Source of the DNA: Dermacentor variabilis
Taxonomy: Eukaryota > Arthropoda > Arachnida > Ixodida > Ixodidae
Direction: 5' to 3'
Assembly: GCF_050947875.1 (NCBI RefSeq)
Contig: NC_134571.1
Location: forward strand, 511,001 to 575,000
Length of the DNA stretch: 64,000 nt
The notes beneath the pieces are model-generated. The model was not told the DNA's origin and ran no database searches. It saw only the letters and a list, made by a program, of their open reading frames with translations. The first letter of the stretch is position 1. Each line of letters opens with the position of its first letter. Below, one piece after another: positions 54,240-63,206 of this stretch. The translations under genes were made by a program, and so were the position numbers.

Positions 54240-55240
54240 ATGACTTCTATTTACAGTTTACTCCCATTATTTTAGCCCACACAGAACTGAAGAAGTTGAT
54301 CGAATTATACAGTGGCTCAAGTTAGACAAGATGCAGAAAGAATGCCAAAACACACCACTGATTCATTTTCCTGCACTTGCCCTATTCTAACATGCCCTTA
54401 AACCAACCATGCGCCCACTCTCTATGTGCCCAAAGTGGAAAACTAACATAGAAATTAAATTAAAACTCCTAAAGAAAGTATAAATCTAATGGGCATCTGG
54501 TTTTTTAGCAAGAAATATGGACGAGGATCTAATATATATTGCACAATAGCTGTCAATTCCTTAAAGCCAAATTCGCTGCATAACTTAAAGTCAGCTTTGC
54601 TGCAATATATTCGTCAATATGCAAGAAAGTATACAAACACCTGCCAAAAAAAGTATAAATCTAATGTATACCTGATTTTCTAGCGACCAAAATGGGCAAA
54701 GATGTAATATATGTTTCACAATGGCAGCCAATTGCATAAAACCAACTTTGCTGCATAATTTGAAGTAAGTTTCGCCACAATATATTAATGTTATGCAAGA
54801 AAGCACACAAACACCGTGAAGGCAATTTTGATTTTGTGCCCGATTGTATCGTGCAGGCAAGTTCCTGCACAATTTTCTTAAAAAAGGAAAAAAAAAATAA
54901 GATGCACATTAGAATCAGGCAAATACCAAAATCAGACAATGCGAGGTATGATTATTGCTTGAAAATTATCCTAGGCAGGATAAAAATATGCGTTTTTGAC
55001 GGGTGATGACATGTTCAATGCATTAACTTTCCTCTAAGCTCTGCCACTATTGGTGGTCACCATAGGGTTTCAAGTGCATGCATGCAGACTGGCCAAGTTC
55101 ACATGATTCATTTTAGGCCAATTTTAGGATCAATATAATAAAAGTTTGGAGCCATAGAAATGCATGGGTGCTGACAAGGACTTTTGGAGGGAATCAAATT
55201 AGCGGAGTCAGAATTAGCAAAACAAATTCAAGAAAAGATG
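54240..55240 (-). repeat. Old interspersed repeat, copy C
   Basis: In reverse orientation this matches copies A and B: TTTCTGCATCTTGTCTAACTT (inverse, about 54330), a CCACTTTGGGCACATAGA block (about 54430), CCGTCAAAAACGCATATTTT (about 54995) and a CTAAAATTGGCC block (about 55120). A 175-bp tandem dimer (54475-54824) interrupts it. Confidence 0.6.
54475..54824. repeat. 175-bp tandem dimer
   Basis: AAAGTATAAATCTAATG starts one unit at 54475 and the next at 54650. The units share GTAATATAT/CTAATATAT, CTTTGCTGCATAA and CACAATATATT-type blocks but are diverged. The sequence is AT-rich. It may be a satellite seed. Confidence 0.75.
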
Positions 55241-55345
55241 CATAATCCATTGAGCTATTCTAAATATATGAAAGGTCGACAAGAGCTACACATGCTGTAA
55301 TGAACAAATGACATGATTAAAAGAAGGCCATGTGGTTGTACTTAC

Positions 55346-55486
55346 TGCCAGCTTGGGCTGCAATAGTGCGGGAGCAGATCTCGTAAGTGCCCTCAGACAC
55401 CACACACAGGTTTGTAGTAGTGGCATCACTTGGCTTCCAATCCTCCACAGACACTTCAAACTCATCCGCAAAGCGTAGGCACAATC
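55346..55486 (-). CDS. Host gene exon, FADEFEVSVEDWKP segment
   Basis: The minus-strand acceptor is TTAATATGCAG and the donor GGCA|GTAAGT is near-consensus. The exon (141 bp) encodes LCLRFADEFEVSVEDWKPSD then TTTNLCVVSEGTYEICSRTI and AAQAG. Its first two bases join the G left over from the 59.4-kb exon (ACA G|GA TTG, giving TGL), and its last base A joins GC of the 34.6-kb exon. Alternating polar and hydrophobic residues suggest beta strands. No stops occur. Nearby sequence is repeat-derived, so the clean exon stands out. Confidence 0.85.
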
Positions 55487-55789
55487 CTGCATATTAACAA
55501 CATTCCAAAAAGTACCAGATTATCAAATCAGTTGCAGTTTCAAGCAAAAATAGAACTTGATATACTACACAGACAAATAAAGTGTGATGTTGTAGTGTCT
55601 TGAGCGGAAATACGGGCTTGAAGAAATGGAGTGGACAGGACAGACGCTCACTTACAACTGAAGTACAATAATAGGTTTTCCAGGAAGCAGAGGGTCACAC
55701 ACGCACAGTCAAAAGGCAGTTACAAAGCTCATCCATAATCGCCTGTAAACATTGTAAAAAATGCTACTAAAAGCTCTAATCGTGAAACA

Positions 55790-56150
55790 AGAAATGAAAT
55801 TGACTTCATACTTTCTGCTGATCCCAACATAGTGCGGGATGTAGAAACGATAGGCAAGGTAAAGTACAGGCATCATGGGTTAGTGAGGGCTAGGATTCAC
55901 CTCAATTTAAAGAGAGAAAGAGTAAAATTGTTCAAGAAGAAACAGGTCAACCTAGAGGCAGTAAGGGTAAAAGGAGACAAATTCAGGCTGGTACTTGCAA
56001 ACGAAGATGCAGCCTCAGAACAGAGAGATGATGATGACATAGTGCTAATGACTGAAACCGTAACTAGGCTGGCTTCAGAGGCAGCAATTGAAGTGGGCTG
56101 CAACACACCAAGGCAACCAGAAGGCAAGCTCTCCTAAGTAACTAAGGACC
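55790..56150 (+). mobile_element. LINE fragment (same family as LINE 2), plus strand
   Basis: Encodes DFILSADPN-type sequence, then RDVETIGKVKYRHHGLVRAR and KLFKKKQVNLEAVRVKGDKF, and ends TPRQPEGKLS. This is the end of a LINE endonuclease and the start of the linker to reverse transcriptase. Only this segment is present; no polymerase follows. Confidence 0.65.
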
Positions 56151-56572
56151 TAAATAAAGAAATGACAAAGAATGAAAGTTACTTAGCTAATTTGGGTTTA
56201 ATGGCACAAAAGCAACTAAGGCCATGCTGCGCCAGACACAAGGTATTACGAAATCAGATGTTAAAGCATCGAAAGCTGCGTTACTTTATAGTCTGTGTAA
56301 AAAACCGGTTTCTTCTAAAAAGCTCAACAAGTCAGTGAAGGTTCATCTCTGAGTATTGAGGCAGGGTGTAAAGGTATGTGTAAGTTGTAGAGATTGTGTA
56401 AAAGCTTCCGTCTCTGTGTTTCAGTGTTTGGACATGTCATAATAATGTGCATTACTGTGAGTGGCTCATGGAACTTCTTGCAAGTTGGCGGGTTTTCGTT
56501 TTGAAGTAGAAAATCGTGTGTCAGGTGTGTATGCCTTATTCGAAGTCGACACAGGATCCCCTCATAGAAGCG

Positions 56573-57180
56573 TTACTGGTGACTGCACGACTTCCACATA
56601 CCAATCAGGGGTTTTATTGTGTGTAACTTATTATTTATGAAAGAGTCCCATTCTAGTTGCCACTTTGATGTCAGGGCCTTATGAATCGCTCGGATAATGT
56701 CTTGGTATGGAAGTGTTGTTTGCAATGCACCTTTGTGCGCTGCCATGAACGCGCATCTATCTGCTGCTTCATTCCCTGGTATCCCAACATGGCTTGGGAC
56801 CCAGCAGAATCGTAAGGTTCTTCCGTATTCATTATATGCCAAGATGTTTAGGATATCACCAAGTAGGGGTTCAGACCCGGAGTTAAAGTTTAGAGCTCTG
56901 AGTGCACTTAATGAATCGGTATATGTGATAGCATTCATCTGCTTGTCGCTGGAAATCTTTTTTACTACTGTCCATATCGCAAAAAATTCGGCGGTAAACA
57001 CTGAAGAAAAATTATTTATCTGAATGCTATTTTGCCAATTTTTCATTATTATTCCGGCACCTACGTATTCTTGTGTTTTGGAGCCGTCAGTGTAAAATTC
57101 CGTGTAATTTTTATATTTTTCTTGAATAGCTTGGAACTCTTGTATTATGTGTTCTTGTGGAATGTCTTTTTTCTTTAGAT
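56573..57180 (-). pseudogene. LINE 5 RNase H
   Basis: The minus-strand frame is open without a break from about 57120 to 56573. It holds all four catalytic acids: NYTEFYTDGSKTQEYVGAGI (Asp), VFTAEFFAIWTVV (Glu), AITYTDSLSALRAL (Asp) and CWVPSHVGIPGNEAADRCAF (Asp). RNase H would degrade template RNA. The domain looks catalytically complete, in contrast to the polymerase upstream. Confidence 0.88.
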
Positions 57181-57364
57181 GTGTTAGTGCTTAGCCACAT
57201 AGCTGTGAAAAGTTGTACCATGGGGGCAATCTTGGTGGCCTTTCAGCAACCTGCAGGACCTCAAGAGGAAGTTCATAAGTCTCACAGTATTCTTCGTGTC
57301 TTAAGATCAGTGGCCGAATCATGTTCAGTTTGTTTGTATAGTGTACCTGGTGATTTGCACTGTG

Positions 57365-58411
57365 TTACAAAGCTGCAGCATATATGTCATGGTGATGACC
57401 GATCCTCAGTATGTAAGAAAGTGTAAGTAGTGCTCTGCGGTGCTGTAAGGACGGCTCTTTGCAGTCAACGTATAAACTTTGGACAGGTGATGTTCTGTAG
57501 GCACCGCTCGCCAGTCGTAGACCAAGATTGTTAACTGGATCAAGTCGCTTAATGTAGGACTGCCTAGCTGCGCCATAATCTATACTACCGTAGTTGAGGA
57601 TTCTATGTACAAGAGACTGGTATATACGTAATAGACATGTTCGGTCAGATCCCCAGTGCTTATGCGATAGAAGCTTAATGATATTTAGTGCTTTATTTGC
57701 TTTTATTTTAGTTGCGTTAATGTGGGCAAGGAAATTCAGTTTTGTGTCAAAAGTTACGCCTAAAAATCTGTAGTCTTTTTTGACCGGCAGCATTGTACCA
57801 TACAATGTGGAAGCTGGAGTGCAGTGTAACCCTCGCTTCTGGGAAAAGAGAACTGTAACAGTTTTGTGTGTTGAAAAACGGAAACCATTTTTGTCAGCCC
57901 ATTGTGTGAGGTTATTTATTGCTATTTGTACTTGTCTTTCGCAGGCAGGTAGATGTGAAGCGCAGCAAGCCACTTGCAAATCGTTGACATATAATGAGTG
58001 CATAGCAGATGATGGGATGATCTTATTAACAGAGTTCATTTTGACAATGAAAAGTGTCGTGCTTAGAATGTACCCCTGTAGAACACCATTTTCTTGTGTA
58101 AATGTGCGTGAAAGTATTGTGCCGAGACGTACTTGAAATGTTCTATTTGACATGAAATCACATAGACAATTTAGCATTCTGCCGTGAGTTCCCCGGTCAG
58201 CCAGGTCTCTTAAGATTCCATATTGCCCCATCGTATCATACGCTTTTTCTAAATCGAAGAAAACAATCAGACAGTATTGTTTGTGTAGAAACGCGTCACA
58301 TATTTCTTGTTCTAGTCGCACGAGATGGTCAATGATGAAGCAGCCCTTTTTGTATCCGCACTGGTGCGTGTCTATTAGGCGTCTTGTTTCAAGGATAAAT
58401 GTGAGTCTCAT
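57365..58411 (-). pseudogene. LINE 5 reverse transcriptase
   Basis: A 348-codon minus-strand frame with HQCGYKKGCFIIDHLVRLEQ, motif A CLIVFFDLEKAYDTM, motif B ENGVLQGYILSTTLF and, in place of (F/Y)ADD, LYVNDLQVAC. The first catalytic aspartate of the pair is thus Asn, and motif B has Leu for Pro-Gln context (VLQG for VPQG). The thumb contains YRFLGVTFDTKLNFLAHI. The frame is long but the enzyme is probably inactive. Confidence 0.88.
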
Positions 58412-58559
58412 GTTTATGTTGCTCTCATAGGATTTGGCTACACAGCTTGTGAATGCAATGGGTCTATAGCTACTAGGGGATGTTGCGGGTTAACCAGATT
58501 TTAGAAAAGGCACTACTACCGCATTTTTCCAATCTGTAGGCATTACCCCAGAAGCCCCG

Positions 58560-58745
58560 GTAGCACAGGACGTGCCCGCTTTTTAGCACTGTATATGCTT
58601 CTTTCGTCCTCCTAACTTCACTGAGCCCTATTATATCCTATTTACTGCCCTCTAATTCCTCGAATAGCACTGCTAGACTCGCCTCACTAGATAACGTTCT
58701 AGCGTTAAACGTTGCCAGGTTCAGATTCAAATTCACCGTCACTGC
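58560..58745 (-). mobile_element. LINE endonuclease fragment, minus strand
   Basis: The minus strand reads LNLATFNARTLSSEASLAVL, then FEELEGSK and GLSEVRRTKEAYTVLK with small frame changes. This is the start of an apurinic-type endonuclease (Asn and Glu motifs) related to the LINE 2 family. Nothing follows it. Confidence 0.65.
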
Positions 58746-59376
58746 AAGATGACAATATTTTTAATATAGATTTTTCAATGATACCTTGCACACCTAATTC
58801 TTATATAGTTGGTTGTGCAAGGAGCTGCCAAAAATGAAATCGTACTTCAGCTTTTGAAATGGTATGGCATGGTCATGCACATGTTTCCAAAGTGATCTTG
58901 TAGACATACTACGAACCCAGCGCAAGCGCTAAAGTTGATATTTTGTGCTCTATTGTTACATCAAAGGTAAAAAGAAACTTTTGCGGTAGGCGTACACTCA
59001 TTATTCAAACATGGTTTTATATCTGAAAGAGCATACAGATCAACTACAACTAACATGATGTTTTACTACATACAACTAACTTAATGTTTCAAGCTAAGCT
59101 TACAGCTGGCTGTTTTAAGGCGGATTGGTTGGTTGAACACATAATAATCCAGCAACTGTGTGCCACAGCCAAGGAGCGAGTGTCGGTGCATGTCAGAACT
59201 CGTGTCCAGTGGTTGTGTGCTCTTTTCCTCCAACTCACACGAAGCGATGCGTTCGCATGTCGGCGCATGCCAAAGCGTGCCAACGCATGCCAGTGGTTGG
59301 GCCTCAACTAGAACTGTTGCTGTGTGTAAGAGCAAAACAATGTAATAAAATATTTTTGCTAGTGAAGAGACATCAC
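58746..59376. other. Intronic sequence upstream of the 55.4-kb exon
   Basis: No gene. A short tandem of CATGCCA/GCATGTC-type words lies at about 59250-59295. Nothing else recognised. Confidence 0.35.
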
Positions 59377-59550
59377 CTGTGAATCGGGCTTTGCTCACAA
59401 GGGAGCCGCATGAGCAAGCGGAGATCCGTGTGTTCTCCAGAGTCACCACAACTGCTGGAGTGGCATCAGCATCAAACAGCCTGCTGTTCGTTAGTGTCTG
59501 CATCAGATGAGAAACCATCATTAAAGCTATCAGCAAAGACAACTTCACAG
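59377..59550 (-). CDS. Host gene exon with probable one-base frame break
   Basis: The donor ACAG|GTGATG (59377) is good and the exon's final G combines with the next exon in phase. In that frame the downstream half reads DADATPAVVVTLENTRISAC and SCGSLVSKARFTG. The best acceptor, TATATATAG at 59551-59552, opens a different frame, CEVVFADSFNDGFSSDADTN then EQQAV, which meets TGA. The two plausible halves connect if one base of the T-run opposite 59474-59476 is ignored. Either the assembly has an extra base, the allele is damaged, or the true acceptor is the internal AAG at 59543-59544. The second half is coding with good confidence. Confidence 0.65.
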
Positions 59551-59854
59551 CTATATATACTTGCCTCTCATTTTTGGAAGGACAAAATACAAATTTGCTA
59601 GTGAGGAGGCTTGCCTTATCAACCACCTCACAATACCAATACACTGTATAATGTATTAGAATGTGTAACACATTTTACTGTCTTGAGTGAAAAACATTTT
59701 GGTGCCCCATATGCATGATTCATGCAGCAAATTACCAGAAAATACAGATTACTCATCTAATAAACTTAAATAGTCTACTACCTAGAATCTGTTACAAAGA
59801 TCTACACTCTAGCATTGTTACAATGAAATGGTATATAACAAAATGGTGAGTACA

Positions 59855-60720
59855 GTTAAACCTTGGTATAACAAACTTCAATATTGCAAAATTCTTGATT
59901 TAACAAAGTTTTAAGAAGTTAGTGCCTGTCCTGTGTCTTTCTAATCTGTTCGTGTGTGTCTTCTTGTGCGCTAATTTCTCCGTAGGTCTGCTATGCACCA
60001 TCTAGCCCGTCTGCAGGTGTTGTTAATAATGTCTTTAACTTTAGAACTTGTCGATAGAACACCATGTATTCTGAACTTCAATATAATGAAATGTGTTTAT
60101 ATCTACAATTTTGATATACTGAAATTTTAATGCCGCCGTGAAAGAATGTTGAAGTAATCAATAGAAACTGCTGCAGATGCAGATCATCAAATGACTGAAT
60201 TGCATGCGGCTGCTTGTGAACTTGCCTCTCAAATTTTGTGCCACTTGACAGAACGTGGCCACCAAGGCACAGCAGCACAGCAGCAAGACACTCTATCATC
60301 CATCATGTTCCACACAAACTGAAGTGCAATAAATACCCTATCGTGCTCCGCGTACTGTATGCTGTGGGTGTGCAGGAAACCGTGCGAGGGTTAGCCGAAA
60401 AGAAAAATGGTGGATTGATGCATGCCATCTTCCCGCACGAGCAGGGTGTGGGGCGCGCGATAATTTGTTAAAGAGAGCACTAGAGGGAGTGTGGGCGTGT
60501 CTTCTCCTCTAGCCCAACAGTAGCTGTGCATGGCTGAGCGCATACACAGCCTGCGAGCCCTATTTTGAATGTATTCTGTGTAGAGTGCAAAGGTAAGGTG
60601 GGTCAAAATGGCTGTGGCTTCATGTGCACTGTTTTACTGCATGTTTAGTGCTGGAGGCCACGTAATCTCGAGTTTCAGAGATGATTTGAAGTGAGAGCAG
60701 AGGAAGCGTTCACTCCCCTC
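59855..60720. mobile_element. Tc1/mariner-like TIR element copy
   Basis: It begins TA-CAGTTAAACCTTGGTATAAC and has subterminal GATATACTGAAATT like the element at 2182-3263. From about 60640 to 60720 the GTTTAGTGCTGGAGG block and the GAGAGCAGAGGAAGCG block match the inverted arms at 1795-2655. The right terminus is not identifiable. No transposase domain. Confidence 0.55.
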
Positions 60721-61349
60721 TGCCTGCCCTCTTTGTGAATGAATGTGTGTGGCGCAAAGGCCAGGCACAAAACAATTATCACAGCGGCATCCTCTGGAAA
60801 GAGGATGCGCTCTGATAATTCACCACACCAACTTCCACCAAAGTTGTAATGGATGGGAGTTGGTTTATTTACAAGATGATAGATGGTTAGCGTACAGCAA
60901 GGGACAGGAGAGTCATCCAAGGCCAATAAGCAGCGGCCAGCTCCCTGCGCACACCTCTACTTTCTCTTCCTTCAGCTGTGCCAATGTGTTTTCCAGCCGC
61001 TAGATTCCACATAAACAAGAAAATGCACAAGAGGTATGCAGCCGAGGACAGCAGCCACCCACTACGCCAGCTTCACAGCAATACACGCCCACGCATCAAT
61101 AAGAAAAATGTGAGCTCACACTCAGTTTCTTATTCTGGTACCAGCAATTCACCTCTTGCGTCGTCACACGGAACATTCGCAGCTATCACCACCAACCCTA
61201 TTGCAATAAGCATTTTCACTTATTTGTTTTACAGAGTGTGGGGCATAGTGCTGTTGAAAGCATACTGAGCACACTGCATGCTTTTAGTTGGTGATAATGC
61301 AAACACGTCATCGTTCCTTGCTGCAGTTGGCACAATGTGAGCTTCACAT
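60721..61349. other. Unassigned sequence before Gypsy 3
   Basis: Contains a small hairpin, ATCCTCTGGAAAGAGGAT (60789-60806). No exon or element end supported. Confidence 0.35.
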
Positions 61350-61509
61350 TGTAAGGACTGTGTGGCGGAGACAAGCACCGCAAAGCCGAGAGATGGCGTC
61401 ACTGGACAGAGCGACATCATCATCACAGATACGGAGTGGTGGAGAAGTCGAGGTGAGGCAATAAAGGGTTGTACTTGTTCGAGATGTGGCGTGCACACTT
61501 CCTTCCTGA
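61350..61509 (+). repeat. Gypsy 3 5' LTR
   Basis: From TGTAAGGACTGTG to CCTTCCTGACA, about 160 bp, with AATAAA at 61459-61464. The 3' edge is fixed by the primer-binding site two bases later. The 5' edge is inferred from the TG start, because the second LTR is outside the window. Confidence 0.65.
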
Positions 61510-61511
61510 CA

Positions 61512-61529
61512 AGTGGGGGCTTGTCCGGG
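61512..61529 (+). promoter_or_regulatory. Primer-binding site, tRNA-Pro type
   Basis: TGGGGGCTTGTCCGGGAT differs at one position from the sequence complementary to the 3' end of tRNA-Pro (family form TGGGGGCTCGTCCGGGAT). It lies two bases after the LTR end, where minus-strand cDNA would be primed. Confidence 0.85.
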
Positions 61530-61535
61530 ATTGGA

Positions 61536-62610
61536 AATGGATAGTGTGAATGTTCCAGAGGAAGTAGTGCAGTACCTCATCAACCAGACAGACGGTTCGC
61601 CCATCCAACGGGAACAGGTTGCCTCCCTGCTGCGGCAACGAGTGACGATTGCCACCGTGTCTACCGTGCGGTGCGGTGGCTCTGTTGCAGCCGCCTGCCA
61701 TGACTTGCACGCCATACGTGACAACAGTGCCGCCAAAGTTCTCGGGATTCAACAACCTACAGTCGCCAGAGGTGTTCCTTGAATGTTTAGAGAACTTTTG
61801 CCTTGTGTCTCGTATTGACTCTGCCAGAAACCTTAGTAACGTGGTGCCGGCTGCCTTGGAGGGCAGTGCTAAGCACTGCCCTCCAAGGCGCCACTACAGC
61901 ACTACCACAGCGACAAAGTGACACCCTGTGGTGGCACTTTGTCAGTGTTTTCGCCACGTGGGAAGAGTTCACACAAAGCTTCCCGCATGGAGTTTGCTTC
62001 AATCGATTCAAAGCGCCACCTGAAGGAAGAGCTTCAACAACGCACCCAGCACCCAGAGAAGAATTTGAAGGAGTTCATTTACGTGATATCGGCATACTAC
62101 GACCGCATCGGTGAAGCCGTACCAGAAGAGCAAAAGGTCCAGCGGATTCTACACCAAATGCACCCACAGTTACAAGACCTCGCAGAAGGGTCAACCTTTA
62201 CAACATTGAGGGAGCTCGCAACGGAGGCGGATGGCTTAATGGAAAGAGTGTGGCAGTGATGGCAGTACAAACCACCGCCACCACCAACAAATCAGGTCGC
62301 AATGGATTTGGTATTCCAACCACACAGGGCAGTCGCTAATGCTCTCAGACCGCGGCCCATCTCGGCGGCTGCCACCATTGGCACCACTGCATCAGCCACA
62401 ATGTCTCCGGCGTACCACTGGCCACTACGCCCCGCAGCGGTCGAACCGTCCTATCTACGTGATCAAAATCATCCCGCCCCCACTGCCCCTACGCTGACGC
62501 AGACAATTGCCCACACTTGCTCGTTGGCAGTGGCCCAACATGTGACAAGTCCACTGCCAGCGCTGTGGAGGCATTGGCCATGTTGCTCGCCAATGTGCCA
62601 CAGGTAGGCA
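61536..62610 (+). pseudogene. Gypsy 3 gag
   Basis: The first Met at 61536 starts MDSVNVPEEVVQYLINQTDG and RQRVTIATVSTVRC. Capsid-like sequence follows in another frame: PPKFSGFNNLQSPEVFLECL and RNLSNVVPAALEGSAK. It is then cut by a 37-bp palindrome at 61853-61889. Later, 61918-62259 reads SIDSKRHLKEELQQRTQHPE and FIYVISAYYDRIGEAVPEEQ, the end of capsid. Near 62560-62650 a Cys/His-rich stretch corresponds to a zinc knuckle broken by frame changes (CHRCGQ- and CFQCHQLGHV-like). Gag is not translatable as one protein. Confidence 0.75.
61853..61889. repeat. Perfect 37-bp palindrome in gag
   Basis: GCCTTGGAGGGCAGTGCT, then A, then AGCACTGCCCTCCAAGGC: two 18-base arms with no mismatch around one base. 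It arises by inverted repetition of gag sequence encoding ALEGSAK. Confidence 0.95.
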
Positions 62611-62663
62611 AAATGCACCACCCAGGTGTTTCAGTGCCATCAACTGGGGCACGTGCGGGCTGA

Positions 62664-63110
62664 ATGGCCAGAGAATCAGTACTCGGAAAACATGCATTGG
62701 TAGACGCTACTCCGGCGAGCATCTACGACAGCGCGCTCCAGGTTGCGGCCACTGCTGGCAGAAAGGAACCACTTCTCGACATTCACATCGGAGCAACGAC
62801 ATTACAGGCGCTCGCAGACACGGGGTTCAGCCTTCTGGGACAACAAGCGACAGCGGCCGCTGAAGCCACAGGAGCCAGTCACAAAAGAGAGGCACGCATG
62901 CTCCGCCTGGCCACAGGCTGGTCTCAATCTACTTCCTCGCTCCGATGCAAGATCCACTGGGTGGCCGGCTCCCACCGTCAGCGGTTACTGTGTGTGCCTG
63001 ACCTCTGTAAAGACATTGTACTCAGGAGGGACTTCCTGACGGTGACTGGAATATCGCTCCATATTGTACTGGGAGGTTGGACAACTGGGACTGAACCGCC
63101 GTGCGCATGA
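62664..63110 (+). pseudogene. Gypsy 3 protease
   Basis: The frame encodes PLLDIHIGATTLQALADTGF with the catalytic triad ADTGFS (family DTGAS), then, about 70 residues later, LCKDIVLRRDFLTVTGISLH, matching the second protease motif (DIVLGxDFL), where the Gly is Arg. It would cleave the gag-pol polyprotein. The Gly-to-Arg change and the DTGF variation make activity doubtful. Confidence 0.75.
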
Positions 63111-63206
63111 TACCCTTCGTCAAAGGAGAGCAGCAGGTTAAGGGGGGAACTAGACAACGAAGAATCATATGACCTGCAAGCAATCTTCGCCGAGCAACCT
63201 GAGCCT

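Larger units (their letters stand above)
56165..58500 (-). mobile_element. RNase H-bearing LINE 5, minus strand, 5'-truncated
   Basis: Minus-strand order: reverse transcriptase (58490-57365), RNase H (about 57180-56573) and a 3' UTR with a TTTAATGGC(A)CAA-type end at about 56200. It belongs to the I/Jockey-like group of LINEs with RNase H. The 5' half (ORF1, endonuclease) is missing. Confidence 0.8.
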
